Below, piece after piece: positions 32,189 to 41,808 of a stretch of 64,000 nucleotides of DNA. The DNA is from JBBSUQ01 sp964389755 (lineage in GTDB: Bacteria > Bacteroidota > Bacteroidia > Flavobacteriales_D > Crocinitomicaceae): contig CAYMEW010000023.1 of NCBI GenBank assembly GCA_964389755.1, positions 1-64,000 of the forward strand, in the 5' to 3' direction. Numbering within the stretch: position 1 is the stretch's first letter; each line of letters opens with the position of its first letter. Under the pieces are notes generated by a model. That model was not told where the DNA came from. It worked only from the letters and a program-made list of their open reading frames with translations, and did not search any database. Position numbers and translations under genes: made by a program.

Positions 32189-34585
32189 TTAAAATTCAAA
32201 ATTCCATGTGACTCCCGGTATAATGGGGAAAAGCGTTACCTGTTTTATCGAGATCTTAAAGTCCCCTTTCAGCAGATCACCGTCCGGATCAACGTATAAA
32301 AAATAAGGATTTGCACGGTTGTAAACATTGTAGATGCTAAAGGACCAGTTGCTCCGGAAGCGTTTTTTAACTTCGATCGTTTCGCCGGTCACCGGATCCG
32401 TTTCCTGCCTGGTTGGTTTGTCGTACAGCGTGGCAGAAATGTCGAGGCGGTGATAAGGCGCCATACGGGTGGAGTTGCGAGGTCCGTACTTAAACAGGAT
32501 GTTTTGATCCTGCACGTACCAGGAAGACGGAAGCGTGAGCGTGTTTCCGCTTGCGAAGATGAAAGCCGATCCGAATGTCCAGCGATCACTGAGTTTGTAA
32601 CTGGCAACCACCGAAAGGTCGTGCCGGCGGTCGTATTTGGCGGGAAAGGGATTCCCATCGTTGATCTGCTCGAATTTGCGTTCGGTTTTCGACCAGGTAT
32701 AACCGATCCAGCCCGTGAGCTTACCACTGGTTTTCTTCACGAAGAGTTCCACGCCATAACTCCAGCCACGTCCGAAGGTGAGCAGGTTGTCGGTGTTGTC
32801 ACTTACATTGTCAGCAGGTTGTGCACCGTTTTTAAATTCCACCAGGTTCTTCAGTCCCTTGTAATAAACTTCCACGGAGGATTCATATTTCCCTTTTGCG
32901 AAATCGTGAAAATAGCCCACCGCACCCTGCCAGCCCTGTTCCGGTTTTGCCCGGTCTGTGGCGGGGTACCAAATATCGGTCGGTAAAGATACGGCACTGA
33001 TGGATGCAAGGTGTACGTACTGGTAATTGAAGGAATACCCGGCTTTAAAGGAACTTACCGGCGACAATAACCAACGCAGACTCACGCGTGGCTCAAATCC
33101 GCCATACGATTTTATCAGGTCACCCCGTCCGTAGGTGATCACCGAATCGGGATTCGAAATATCGTCTTTCACGAACCGTTTAAAAGGGCCGACGTGCTGG
33201 TAGCTGCTGTATCTCAATCCGGCGTTGATACGCAGGTTTTCGTTTACATCGAACTCATCGAGTATATAGACCGCCGACTCATGGCTGAAAAGTTTCTGGG
33301 CATCGCCGGTATCAAAGACCACGTCATCCTGTTTCGCCGACACGCTGGTCGGTGTAAAGGTATGATAAGTATAGTTGAGGCCGAACTTCACCTTATGCCG
33401 TGTTGACGGGAACCACGAAAAATCGACTTTAGCGCCGTAATCGCGAATGCCGGAAAGCAGTTTGAACTGGAACTCGTCCTGGTCCGATCCGAAACTAAAG
33501 CGATAATCGGTGAACGTCAGTGAAGTATTCACGAAAAGTTTGCTCGAAAAAAGGTGATTCCACCGGAAAGATCCAACCCCGTTTCCCCAGGGCATATCTA
33601 CCGAAAAATCGTCTTCCCGGTTCGCATAGATGAATTTGTCCTGTCCGTAATACCCACTCAGGTAAATGCGATCCTTTTCGCCGAGCTTGTAGTTCATTTT
33701 CAGGTTCATGTCGTAGAAAAAGTAGGATGTTCCGGAAAAAGGAGAGGATTTTGGAATAGCCGCTTTCATAATGAGGTCGATGTAGGTACGTCTTGCCGAG
33801 ACAATGAAAGAACCTTTGTCTTTTTTGAGCGGACCTTCAACAGTCAGTCGCGAAGAGATCAGCCCGACGCCCCCTTTTACGCGAACCTGTTTGTAATTTC
33901 CCTCGTTCATATTGACTTCCAGAACAGACGAAAGCCTTCCTCCGAAATTGGCGGGCATTCCTCCTTTGATGAGGTTGACACTTTTAACTGCGTCCACATT
34001 AAATACCGAAAAGAAACCGAAAAGGTGAGAAGCATTGTAAACCGTTGCTTCATCCAGTAATACGAGGTTCTGATCCGGCCCACCTCCACGCACGTAAAAA
34101 CCCTGTCCGCCTTCCGAAGCCGATGACACGCCGGGCAGTAGCTGGATCGTTTTAATGATATCCACCTCTCCCATAAAAGCAGGTAGTGTTTTGATCTTTT
34201 CAACCTGCAGTTCTATCTGTCCCAGTTGTGTGCTCTTTACGTGTTCCCCGCGGTTCGCGTTTACATCAACCTGGTTGAGTTGCAGGTCCGCTGTTCCCAG
34301 TTCCACGTCGATAACCGTGTCCCGGCTTAACTGTACGCGCACATATTGATCGTCATAACCAAGCCCGCTGTATTTAACTTCCCAGTCTCCGGCAGGAATA
34401 TTGAGCGAATAAAAACCGTAGGTGTTGCTGATCGCGCCCTGCTTCAGGGAATCGACGAATACTTTTGCCCCGATGACTGTTTCACCGGTACTGCTATCCG
34501 TAATATAGCCGCTGATCGTGTATTTTTCCTGGGCAAGTCCGGTTCGGACAAGTAGCAATAAAAGCAGGAGCAAGCGATAGTTCAT
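32189..34585 (-). CDS. TonB-dependent receptor
   Basis: A 798-residue outer-membrane active transporter. The signal peptide (1-18, leucine-rich) is followed by a carboxypeptidase-regulatory domain (about 22-100, YTISGYITDSSTGETVIGAK) and a plug (about 112-235 with FYVRGGGPDQNLVLLDEATV and GGMPANFGGRLSSVLEV). A 22-strand-type barrel completes it, ending in the aromatic WNFEF. It is smaller than SusC and has no SusD partner, so a glycan role is not implied. The adjacent DUF4249 lipoprotein is its likely partner. The substrate, perhaps a siderophore, vitamin or peptide, is unknown. Confidence 0.92.
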   Translation of the reverse strand: MNYRLLLLLLLLVRTGLAQEKYTISGYITDSSTGETVIGAKVFVDSLKQGAISNTYGFYSLNIPAGDWEVKYSGLGYDDQYVRVQLSRDTVIDVELGTADLQLNQVDVNANRGEHVKSTQLGQIELQVEKIKTLPAFMGEVDIIKTIQLLPGVSSASEGGQGFYVRGGGPDQNLVLLDEATVYNASHLFGFFSVFNVDAVKSVNLIKGGMPANFGGRLSSVLEVNMNEGNYKQVRVKGGVGLISSRLTVEGPLKKDKGSFIVSARRTYIDLIMKAAIPKSSPFSGTSYFFYDMNLKMNYKLGEKDRIYLSGYYGQDKFIYANREDDFSVDMPWGNGVGSFRWNHLFSSKLFVNTSLTFTDYRFSFGSDQDEFQFKLLSGIRDYGAKVDFSWFPSTRHKVKFGLNYTYHTFTPTSVSAKQDDVVFDTGDAQKLFSHESAVYILDEFDVNENLRINAGLRYSSYQHVGPFKRFVKDDISNPDSVITYGRGDLIKSYGGFEPRVSLRWLLSPVSSFKAGYSFNYQYVHLASISAVSLPTDIWYPATDRAKPEQGWQGAVGYFHDFAKGKYESSVEVYYKGLKNLVEFKNGAQPADNVSDNTDNLLTFGRGWSYGVELFVKKTSGKLTGWIGYTWSKTERKFEQINDGNPFPAKYDRRHDLSVVASYKLSDRWTFGSAFIFASGNTLTLPSSWYVQDQNILFKYGPRNSTRMAPYHRLDISATLYDKPTRQETDPVTGETIEVKKRFRSNWSFSIYNVYNRANPYFLYVDPDGDLLKGDFKISIKQVTLFPIIPGVTWNFEF

Positions 34586-34590
34586 AAGTG

Positions 34591-34598
34591 CAAAAATA
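34591..34598 (-). promoter_or_regulatory. -7 element of the TonB receptor/DUF4249 unit
   Basis: The minus strand reads TATTTTTG, a perfect -7, ending only 5 nt before the ATG. It may therefore produce a nearly leaderless mRNA. Confidence 0.45.
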
Positions 34599-34681
34599 AG
34601 AAAAGCGCAGGCAGACTATTCGTGAAGTTATTCCCGGGCATGTTAATTTTTCACAGGAATTGGAACTTCACCACCGGATGA

Positions 34682-35155
34682 CTAAAGAAAAGGATTCATC
34701 TCATCTTCAATGTTTTTGCGCAGGTCCATGAGTCGCCGGGCGTAGGTTTCGAGTTTTTTGTCTTCGGAACTTGTCGGAATCCACTTGGGTATAGGTGTTG
34801 TTTGGCCGGATTCATCCACGGCAGCGAACACGATGATACAATGCGTGGTCTTTGTGAAGTCGGCTCCGTGCAATTCTTTCGACAGGACGTCCACGGCGAT
34901 GTGCATCGAACTCGTGCCGGTATAAATGATGCGCGCCTCTACTTTCACGATGCTTCCGATCTTAATGGGCCGGTAAAAGCGGATTCCACCTACATATACT
35001 GTAACGGCGTAAGTCTCCGACCAGTTTGAAGCACAGGCATAAGCGGCCTGATCGATCCATTTCATGACGACGCCTCCATGCACTTTGCCGCCAAAGTTTA
35101 CATCCGAAGGTTCGCTGATGAACTGGAATGTAAGCCTGTTGTCTTTCTGTTCCAT
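34682..35155 (-). CDS. Hotdog-fold acyl-CoA thioesterase
   Basis: A 157-residue protein of the YciA/4HBT-type thioesterases, which hydrolyse acyl-CoA to free acid and CoA. It shows the family's NFGGKVHGGVVMKWIDQAAY (residues 20-39), with His27 and Asp35 in the usual active-site helix, and the downstream strand AVTVYVGGIRFYRPIKIG. The C-terminal helix carries KKLETYARRL. The length is normal. It is not obviously in an operon. Confidence 0.88.
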   Translation of the reverse strand: MEQKDNRLTFQFISEPSDVNFGGKVHGGVVMKWIDQAAYACASNWSETYAVTVYVGGIRFYRPIKIGSIVKVEARIIYTGTSSMHIAVDVLSKELHGADFTKTTHCIIVFAAVDESGQTTPIPKWIPTSSEDKKLETYARRLMDLRKNIEDEMNPFL

Positions 35156-35226
35156 ACGCTTTAAAAGTACTAAAAAGGAGTTTGTATTTGGGTTTGAGGA
35201 TGCAAAAGTGTTTTAAAAGTACACGT

Positions 35227-35259
35227 AAAAAAAGGCTTCTTCGGAGTGAAAAAGCCTTT
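35227..35259 (-). terminator. Intrinsic terminator after the DinB-like gene
   Basis: The 8-bp stem AAAGGCTT/AAGCCTTT (35231-35238 with 35252-35259) has a further small CTTCGGAG hairpin in the loop. On the minus strand it is followed by a run of seven Us (the As at 35227-35233). Confidence 0.8.
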
Positions 35260-35278
35260 AAAGCGAGTTGTGATCAGG

Positions 35279-35776
35279 TTAAAATGACTGATCGTCGGCG
35301 CTGGGTCCGTAGCTACCGGGGATCGGGATCTCAAGCAAACGCAAATACACACCAAGTTGTGCGCGGTGATGAATGATCTGGCTCATCGCCATGCGGATCA
35401 CATCGATCTTCGGGCCTTTGCTGTAAATCGTTTTTCCGCTTCGCAATGTCCATTCACGTTCGAACAGTTTAGCGCTGTCATCCGTCAGTGATTCGATTCC
35501 CAATCGTGCACTTTTTTCGAACAGGGCCATGAGTTCTTCGTGGGTTTTGACTTCGGGTATGTGATGCGTATTGTTTTCAAAGTCAAGTTCGTCCGTGCGC
35601 AGTGTCATTTCAGGCCAGCTCGGGAGGTCGGCGATGTGTACGACGAGGTGAGCAAGCTCCATACTTTTAGCGTGCGGCTTCCAGGTCGGTTTGTCCATTG
35701 GCACCACACGAAGCATTTTCCGCGTGGTTTCCATTTCTTCCGAAAACTGTTGCCGGATGTAATCGATCAATTCCAT
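35279..35776 (-). CDS. DinB-like damage-inducible family protein
   Basis: A 165-residue four-helix protein of the DinB/YfiT-like superfamily. His47 (VVHIAD) and the late HHRAQLGVYLRLLE helix carry the family's metal-binding histidines. These proteins are often metal-dependent thiol transferases or hydrolases, but this one's activity is unknown; the name reflects history, not polymerase IV. A perfect -7 element lies 24 nt upstream and a clear terminator follows, so it is monocistronic. It is next to a WYL regulator and a VOC protein, a combination often seen near DinB-like proteins. Confidence 0.85.
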   Translation of the reverse strand: MELIDYIRQQFSEEMETTRKMLRVVPMDKPTWKPHAKSMELAHLVVHIADLPSWPEMTLRTDELDFENNTHHIPEVKTHEELMALFEKSARLGIESLTDDSAKLFEREWTLRSGKTIYSKGPKIDVIRMAMSQIIHHRAQLGVYLRLLEIPIPGSYGPSADDQSF

Positions 35777-35800
35777 GTGTTTGTTTTTTAAAGTTTAATC

Positions 35801-35808
35801 CAAAAGTA
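35801..35808 (-). promoter_or_regulatory. -7 element of the DinB-like gene
   Basis: The minus strand reads TACTTTTG, a perfect TAnnTTTG, 24 nt upstream of the ATG. Confidence 0.5.
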
Positions 35809-35958
35809 CAGGCGACCAGTGTCAACCCTATGTCAGTAGGTTTTTCAAAATTTTAAATAATGAGATGAAATAAAGCGATCCCGGTTTGGCGAATCGGGAG
35901 GTGAATTCGGTTAAGCATTGTTCCGGAACAGCTTTAGCACAGTGGTACTGAAGATTGT

Positions 35959-36933
35959 TCAGGCATGGAATAAGTCTGCTTTTAAACGGGCTGCTGTTTC
36001 GGACAATAACTCACTGATTCTTTTTTTCAGGGAATCGGGACGTACGATCTCTGCACGGTCTCCAAACAGCATGAACCAACGCGCAAAACCCTCCAGTGAC
36101 GTACACAGGAAATGCATTTCTATGAACTGTTCGGTTTCAGATTCCGAGACGTAACCCATGTAATATTTCTGCGTGCCGAAATGTTTATAGATGTCTTTTT
36201 CAATGCGGATCACGATTTCCTGAGCAGACTTTTTTTCGCGATCCCGGGAGAATTGCTTCATCAGTGTCTTAAACGGAGGGTGAACGCGCGGAATCATCTC
36301 CGGAAGAACCGCCAATTCGGTAATGCGATCCGTGCGAAAATTGCGATAATCGTTTCGCAACTGGCAAAAAGCTACCAGGTACCAGTGGGTATCTGCCAGG
36401 TAAATGCCGACCGGTTCGATTCTCCGGACCTCTGCGCGGTGTCTCGATATCGCATGGTAAGTCATGCGGATCAAGCGTTTACCCGAGATTGCGCCCAGGA
36501 TGGGTTGCAGGTGATCCCGTGCGGATGTTTCATCCGCAGCCGGTAAAAAGCTGCGGGTGAGAATTTGTTCTTCGAGCATATTTAGCGCCGTTTTTTCAGA
36601 ATGGCGTAAAACGGCTTTCACTTTGAATAACGCAGATTGATATTGACTGTGCATGCCGCTGTCCGTCAGTTTTCCGATCAGCTTTTCAGCGGCTAAAAAT
36701 GCACGAGCTTCCGCGGGTGTGAACATAACCGGGGGTAAGCGGTATCCTTCCATAAGCGAATACCCGCTTCCGGCTTCACCGATCAGCGGTACACCCGCTT
36801 CTTCCAGTGCACGTATGTCCCTGTAAACCGTTCGCAAACTAATATCGAAACGATCGGCGATCTCCTGTGCCCGCACAAGTGGTTTCGACTGTAATTGAAT
36901 TAATATGGCCGTTAAACGGTCTATCCGGTTCAT
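35959..36933 (-). CDS. WYL-domain transcriptional regulator (YafY family)
   Basis: A 324-residue regulator. The N-terminal helix-turn-helix (residues 1-65) includes RAQEIADRFDISLRTVYRDI and ALEEAGVPLIGEAGSGYSL. The WYL ligand-binding domain covers about 130-225, where the canonical W-Y-L reads HWYLVAF near residues 182-188, and a C-terminal WCX-type extension follows. WYL domains bind nucleic-acid-like or other ligands and control DNA-damage or defence genes; the target here is unknown but DinB and VOC flank it. A perfect -7 element (36949-36956) lies 15 nt upstream. Confidence 0.88.
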   Translation of the reverse strand: MNRIDRLTAILIQLQSKPLVRAQEIADRFDISLRTVYRDIRALEEAGVPLIGEAGSGYSLMEGYRLPPVMFTPAEARAFLAAEKLIGKLTDSGMHSQYQSALFKVKAVLRHSEKTALNMLEEQILTRSFLPAADETSARDHLQPILGAISGKRLIRMTYHAISRHRAEVRRIEPVGIYLADTHWYLVAFCQLRNDYRNFRTDRITELAVLPEMIPRVHPPFKTLMKQFSRDREKKSAQEIVIRIEKDIYKHFGTQKYYMGYVSESETEQFIEMHFLCTSLEGFARWFMLFGDRAEIVRPDSLKKRISELLSETAARLKADLFHA

Positions 36934-36948
36934 AAATGCACGTTTCTA

Positions 36949-36956
36949 CAAAGTTA
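36949..36956 (-). promoter_or_regulatory. -7 element of the WYL regulator
   Basis: TAACTTTG on the minus strand is a perfect match, 15 nt before the ATG at 36933. Confidence 0.5.
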
Positions 36957-36977
36957 AGCCGCTTTTTCTTCGCAGAC

Positions 36978-37352
36978 CTATTCACGTGTGATCCACCAGG
37001 TATTTCCCTGCGGATCCTGAAAGCCCGAGCTACGGCCGTAATCCATATCCGACGGAGCCTGAAGTTCTTTGGCGCCGGCATCAAGGGCTTTTTGGTGAAT
37101 GTCATCCACATCGCTCACGAGCAGGAACATGCTGCATGTTGCACTTTTCCATTCTTCCGTGGCCTCTGCAAACATAAAAGTCGCTTTCCCAATGGAGAAT
37201 TCGCCGTGCATAATCACCTGTTGATCGTCGTCCCGGTAAAACAAAGCGCGTTCCTCCACGGTAAAAGTCTGCTGAACGAATCGATATAATGCCTGCGCGT
37301 CCGCAACGATCATATAGGGCATTACGGGCAAATAATAAGCTGGTTTTGACAT
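36978..37352 (-). CDS. VOC/glyoxalase-fold protein (PhnB-like)
   Basis: A 124-residue single-domain VOC protein. It contains two beta-alpha-beta-beta-beta units (MPYMIVADAQALYRFVQQTF and MFLLVSDVDDIHQKALDAGA) and the final FQDPQGNTWWITRE, which resembles PhnB-like members. The ATG at 37352 is chosen because the fold begins there; an upstream in-frame ATG adds nine residues. A role in glyoxal or antibiotic-type detoxification is possible but not shown. It lies 44 nt upstream of the WYL regulator gene and may be co-transcribed with it. Confidence 0.82.
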   Translation of the reverse strand: MSKPAYYLPVMPYMIVADAQALYRFVQQTFTVEERALFYRDDDQQVIMHGEFSIGKATFMFAEATEEWKSATCSMFLLVSDVDDIHQKALDAGAKELQAPSDMDYGRSSGFQDPQGNTWWITRE

Positions 37353-37455
37353 ATTCTTTTTGCAGAGAAAGTTACGCAAAAATGCCCGTGCTAAACGGGT
37401 TAAACGATTAAAAAAGGTTAACTTCGCTCTTTATTTTTTCGAAAGAACTTCAGTC

Positions 37456-39888
37456 ATGAAAATCTCATATAACTGGCTAAAAGAATACATCCGAACGGAC
37501 CTGCCGGCAGAAGAAATCGGGCGCATCCTCACCGAAACCGGGCTCGAGGTAGAAAGCGTGGTTAAAAAGGAAGCCGTTGCAGGCGGACTCGCCGGCGTGG
37601 TTGTCGGGGAAGTACTTACCTGCGAGAAACATCCGGATGCCGATAAACTCAAAATAACGGAGGTTTCTGTCGGCGGTGAAACGCTGCAGATCGTTTGTGG
37701 TGCGCCCAATGTGGCAGCCGGACAAAAAGTGGTTGTGGCAACCGTCGGAACAACGCTTTACCCGAATCCCGACGAACCGTTTAAGATCAAACGTTCGAAG
37801 ATACGCGGTGCCGAATCAGCCGGAATGCTTTGTGCCGAAGATGAGCTCGGACTGGGCGAATCGCATGCGGGAATTCTCGTGCTTCCGGCGGAAACAACGG
37901 TAGGAATGCCCGCAGCCGAGTACTTCGGGCTGGAAGCGGATTATGAAATTGAGATCGGACTGACTCCGAACCGCGCGGATGCCATGGGACACATCGGGGT
38001 AGCTCGCGACCTTGCGGCCTACCTGCGCTATCACAAGAATTCCGATGTCAAAATGGAACTTCCGGATGTAAGCGCATTTGAAGTAGCCGATACAAGCCGA
38101 ACGGTGGACGTGGAAGTAGAAGATGCTCAGAAATGCAAACGCTATTGCGGACTTACGATCAGCGGTGTACAGATTGGTCCGTCGCCTGCGTGGCTGCAAA
38201 AAAAATTACGCGCCGTTGGTCTGTCGCCCCTGAATAATGTCGTGGATGTGACCAATTTTGTCATGCGGGAACTGGGAACACCTTTGCACGCTTTTGACCT
38301 GGACGTTGTCGGGGATAAAGTATTCGTAAAAACAGCGAAGGATAATGCGAAGTTTACCACGCTGGACGGGGTTGAAAGAACGCTAAACGCAGACGACCTG
38401 ATGATCGCGAATGCGCAGGAAAATATGTGTATTGCCGGTGTGTTCGGCGGACAAAAGTCCGGGGTTTCTTCGAAAACAAACGGCATTTTTCTCGAGTCTG
38501 CTGTGTTTGACGCGGTATCCGTACGTAAAACAGCCCGTTCACAGGGCTTGAATACCGACGCCAGCTTTCGTTTTGAACGGGGCGTTGACCCGGACTTGAC
38601 GATGTATGCCCTGAGACGCGCTGCTTTGCTGATCTGCGAAGTTGCCGGAGGAAAAGTCACAATGAACCCGGTCGATTATTATCCCGAACCGGTAATTCCT
38701 CAGCAGGTTCTTTTTTCATTTGAGCGTTGTAACCGCCTGATTGGAACCGATATCCCGAAAGCCGATGTTATGCGTATTCTTGAATCACTCGATATCCGGC
38801 TTGTTTCCGAAAAAGACGGCGTTGCAACATTGGAAGTTCCGCCTTACCGCGTAGATGTGACCCGCGAGGCAGATGTGGTGGAAGAGGTATTGCGCATTTA
38901 CGGGTTTAACCAGGTTCCGCTGCCGGAAAAATTAAATGCGTCGCTGAGTTTTTCGGGAAAACAGGATCCGGAAAAAGTACAACGCACGATCTCCGAACTC
39001 CTCGTATCGAATGGTTTCTTTGAAACCCTCAATAATTCGCTGACCGCTGCGGCCTATGTCGGCAAACTGGGCGGAAACGTATATTCAGAATCGGAAAACG
39101 TGGAGATTCTCAACCCGCTCAGCCAGGAATTGAACGTACTCCGGCAAACCTTACTCTTTTCTGGTTTACAGGTGATTGCCCACAATCAAAACCGCCAGCA
39201 TCCCGATCTGAAGATCTTTGAATTCGGAAAAACCTATCGCAAAGCCGGGAAAGGCTACGCCGAAAATAAACGGCTGCTGATCGCCCTAAGTGGAAAACGG
39301 GAAGCCGAAAACTGGAATGCGTCTGCCGGGCAGGTATCGTATTTTACTTTGAAAGGCGTCGTGGATCTGATTTTCCGGAAACTCGGGCTGGATGGACTTA
39401 AGAAAGAAAACTCCCTTTCGGAGTCGATCCTGGAAGACGGCTCGGCACTTTCAATACTTAAATTCGACATCGGCGAGATCGGATGGATCTCCGGTGAACA
39501 AAAAAAATATTTCGGAATCAAACAGGACGTTTTTATCGCAGATCTTGATTGGGATGCCCTGCTGAGTTGTCTGCAATTTGCAAAAACAAAATACACGGAA
39601 CTTCCGAAGACCTTTGCCGTTCGCAGGGATTTTTCATTGCTCCTCGACAAAGACACGCGCTTCTCGGAAATCGAGTCGCTGGCACGTGCACAGGATAAAA
39701 AACTCTTAAAGGAAGTCGGTTTGTTTGACGTTTACGAAGGCAAAAACCTCGAGGCGGGCAAAAAATCGTACGCAGTTTCCTTTACGTTCCAGGACCCGGA
39801 GCAGACGCTGACCGATGTCCAGGTCGATCGCATTATGGATAAGATACGCCGGGAACTCGAACAGAAACTGCAGGCGCAACTTCGTTGA
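37456..39888 (+). CDS. pheT: Phenylalanyl-tRNA synthetase beta subunit
   Basis: The beta subunit of the alpha2-beta2 enzyme that charges tRNA-Phe. The 810-residue protein contains a tRNA-binding EMAP-type domain (about 40-150, GVVVGEVLTCEKHPDADKLK and CGAPNVAAGQKVVVA). The B3/B4 editing domain follows at about 215-390, then B5 (about 415-480), a core catalytic-like region, and a C-terminal FDX-ACB anticodon domain (about 715-810). The start at 37456 begins MKISYNWLKEY, as in the family. pheS (alpha) is elsewhere. bioD begins 1 nt after the stop. Confidence 0.97.
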   Translation: MKISYNWLKEYIRTDLPAEEIGRILTETGLEVESVVKKEAVAGGLAGVVVGEVLTCEKHPDADKLKITEVSVGGETLQIVCGAPNVAAGQKVVVATVGTTLYPNPDEPFKIKRSKIRGAESAGMLCAEDELGLGESHAGILVLPAETTVGMPAAEYFGLEADYEIEIGLTPNRADAMGHIGVARDLAAYLRYHKNSDVKMELPDVSAFEVADTSRTVDVEVEDAQKCKRYCGLTISGVQIGPSPAWLQKKLRAVGLSPLNNVVDVTNFVMRELGTPLHAFDLDVVGDKVFVKTAKDNAKFTTLDGVERTLNADDLMIANAQENMCIAGVFGGQKSGVSSKTNGIFLESAVFDAVSVRKTARSQGLNTDASFRFERGVDPDLTMYALRRAALLICEVAGGKVTMNPVDYYPEPVIPQQVLFSFERCNRLIGTDIPKADVMRILESLDIRLVSEKDGVATLEVPPYRVDVTREADVVEEVLRIYGFNQVPLPEKLNASLSFSGKQDPEKVQRTISELLVSNGFFETLNNSLTAAAYVGKLGGNVYSESENVEILNPLSQELNVLRQTLLFSGLQVIAHNQNRQHPDLKIFEFGKTYRKAGKGYAENKRLLIALSGKREAENWNASAGQVSYFTLKGVVDLIFRKLGLDGLKKENSLSESILEDGSALSILKFDIGEIGWISGEQKKYFGIKQDVFIADLDWDALLSCLQFAKTKYTELPKTFAVRRDFSLLLDKDTRFSEIESLARAQDKKLLKEVGLFDVYEGKNLEAGKKSYAVSFTFQDPEQTLTDVQVDRIMDKIRRELEQKLQAQLR

Positions 39889-39889
39889 T

Positions 39890-40516
39890 ATGACACAGGT
39901 AAAACGCTTTTTTATTACGGGGATCGGGACGGATGTCGGAAAAACGGTAGCCAGTGCCTGCGTGTCCGAAGCATTACAGGCCGATTACTGGAAACCGGTA
40001 CAGGCCGGTGATCTCGAAAACAGTGATTCGCTAAAAGTGCAGAGACTGGCGCCGGCTGCAAACGTTCTTCCCGAAGCATTCCGCTTAACACAGCCCATGA
40101 GCCCCCATGCAGCAGCGGCGCGGGACGGTGTTGAAATAACGGTCGATCAGTTGCAATTGCCTGTCACGGAAAATAACCTCGTCGTTGAAGGTGCCGGCGG
40201 ATTGCTCGTGCCCTTCAATGCGCAGGGGAACACCTTCCTCGACCTGGCGATGCGATGGAAATTACCGGTGATCGTCGTTTCCCGCCATTACCTCGGGAGC
40301 ATCAATCACACTTTGTTAACCATCGAATTGCTTAAACGCGAAAAACTTGAAATTGCCGGGATCATCTTTGTTGGCAATGAAAACCCGGAAACAGAATCGA
40401 TAATCAGGCAGATCACCGGCGTGGAAATACTACACCGCATTCCCGAAACAGATTCGGTAGATTCCGCCTTTGTGCGGTCACAGGCTGCCGAATTCCGAAA
40501 AAAAATCAATTCATGA
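39890..40516 (+). CDS. bioD: Dethiobiotin synthase
   Basis: This enzyme carboxylates 7,8-diaminononanoate to dethiobiotin with ATP and CO2. The 208-residue protein has the P-loop GIGTDVGKTV (11-20), YWKPVQAGD (32-40) and the acidic EGAGGLLVPF loop. It starts 1 nt after the pheT stop and overlaps bioA by 4 nt (ATGA), so the three genes are probably co-transcribed. bioB and bioF are not in the window. Confidence 0.96.
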   Translation: MTQVKRFFITGIGTDVGKTVASACVSEALQADYWKPVQAGDLENSDSLKVQRLAPAANVLPEAFRLTQPMSPHAAAARDGVEITVDQLQLPVTENNLVVEGAGGLLVPFNAQGNTFLDLAMRWKLPVIVVSRHYLGSINHTLLTIELLKREKLEIAGIIFVGNENPETESIIRQITGVEILHRIPETDSVDSAFVRSQAAEFRKKINS

Positions 40517-41808
40517 ACGATTTATTAGCGCGCGATGCGCAATACGTCTGGCATCCTTTTACACAAATGAAAACCGCCGGCAGTCCGCTGGTAATTACCG
40601 GCGCATCCGGTTCTTACTACATTGACGATGCCGGAAATAAATACCTCGACTGTAATTCCTCCTGGTGGACCAACGTGCACGGCCACGGGGAACCGCGAAT
40701 CGGGAAGGCAATTGCCGAACAATATCAAAAACTGGATCACATTATTTTCGCGGGAGCAACACATCCTGCGGCCATCGAGGTCAGCGAACGCGTGGTAAAA
40801 CTCCTTCCGGACGCACTCCAAAAAGTATTTTTTTCCGATAACGGGTCTACTTCTGTGGAAGTCGCTCTGAAAATGGCTTTTCAGTACTGGTACAATAAAG
40901 AAACCGTTAAAAAACGGGTACTTGCGCTCGACGGCGCTTATCACGGAGACACTTTCGGCGCCATGTCCGTCGGGCAACGCGGTTATTTTAACAAGCCATT
41001 CGAACACCTCTTTTTCGAAGTGGACTTTTTGGATTTCCCGACACCGGAAAACGAACAGGAGTTACTTTCACAGGCGGAAGTTCTTTTTAAAACCGGAGAA
41101 TTTGCGGCGCTCATCTTGGAACCGCTGGTACAGGGATCCGCCGGCATGCGGATGTATTCCGTAAGTTTCCTTGAAGCGCTGAGCAGGCTGGCACGCAATC
41201 ACGGCGTACTCGTGATCTTCGATGAGGTCATGACCGGCTGGGGACGTACCGGGAAACTTTTCGCGATGGATCATTGTACGATCGCTCCGGACATCGTTTG
41301 CCTTTCCAAAGGACTTACAGGCGGAATTCTCCCGCTCGGACTTACCGTGGCAACCACGGAGGTATTCGATGCTTTTCTGGACGAGGAAAAAACAAAAGCG
41401 CTCTTGCACGGACATTCCTTTACGGGAAATGCGATTTCCTGCGCGGCAGCCTGTGCGAATCTCTCCATTTTTGATGAGAAAGAAACCTTTGAGCGCATTG
41501 AGCAGATCTGTAACGCACATGCGGCGTTCCTGGAAAAATTGAAAACAGACAAACGCGTAACGAACCTGAGGCAACGCGGTACGATCCTCGCTTTTGAGAT
41601 CGTGATGAAGGAGCCGGATGGCTATTTTTCACGGCTTTTCGAATACATTCACCGCTTTTTCCTGGATGAAGGGATGTTTATTCGTCCGTTGGGAAATACC
41701 TTGTTCCTGAATCCGCCCTACAGTTTTACGTCCGAACAATTACAACATGTGTATGCAGCAATCGGGCGCTTACTGGATCGTATCGAAGAGGACTTTAAGC
41801 AGGTATAG
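40513..41808 (+). CDS. bioA: Adenosylmethionine-8-amino-7-oxononanoate aminotransferase
   Basis: A PLP-dependent transaminase making 7,8-diaminononanoate from KAPA with SAM as amino donor, the step before BioD. The 431-residue, class III aminotransferase sequence includes WHPFTQMK and NSSWWTNVHGHGEP near the N-terminus, DEVMTGWGRTG in the middle and the PLP-lysine in LSKGLTGGILPLG. The order bioD-bioA with a 4-nt overlap suggests coupling. Its 3' end overlaps the convergent SRPBCC gene by 14 nt. Confidence 0.96.
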   Translation: MNDLLARDAQYVWHPFTQMKTAGSPLVITGASGSYYIDDAGNKYLDCNSSWWTNVHGHGEPRIGKAIAEQYQKLDHIIFAGATHPAAIEVSERVVKLLPDALQKVFFSDNGSTSVEVALKMAFQYWYNKETVKKRVLALDGAYHGDTFGAMSVGQRGYFNKPFEHLFFEVDFLDFPTPENEQELLSQAEVLFKTGEFAALILEPLVQGSAGMRMYSVSFLEALSRLARNHGVLVIFDEVMTGWGRTGKLFAMDHCTIAPDIVCLSKGLTGGILPLGLTVATTEVFDAFLDEEKTKALLHGHSFTGNAISCAAACANLSIFDEKETFERIEQICNAHAAFLEKLKTDKRVTNLRQRGTILAFEIVMKEPDGYFSRLFEYIHRFFLDEGMFIRPLGNTLFLNPPYSFTSEQLQHVYAAIGRLLDRIEEDFKQV

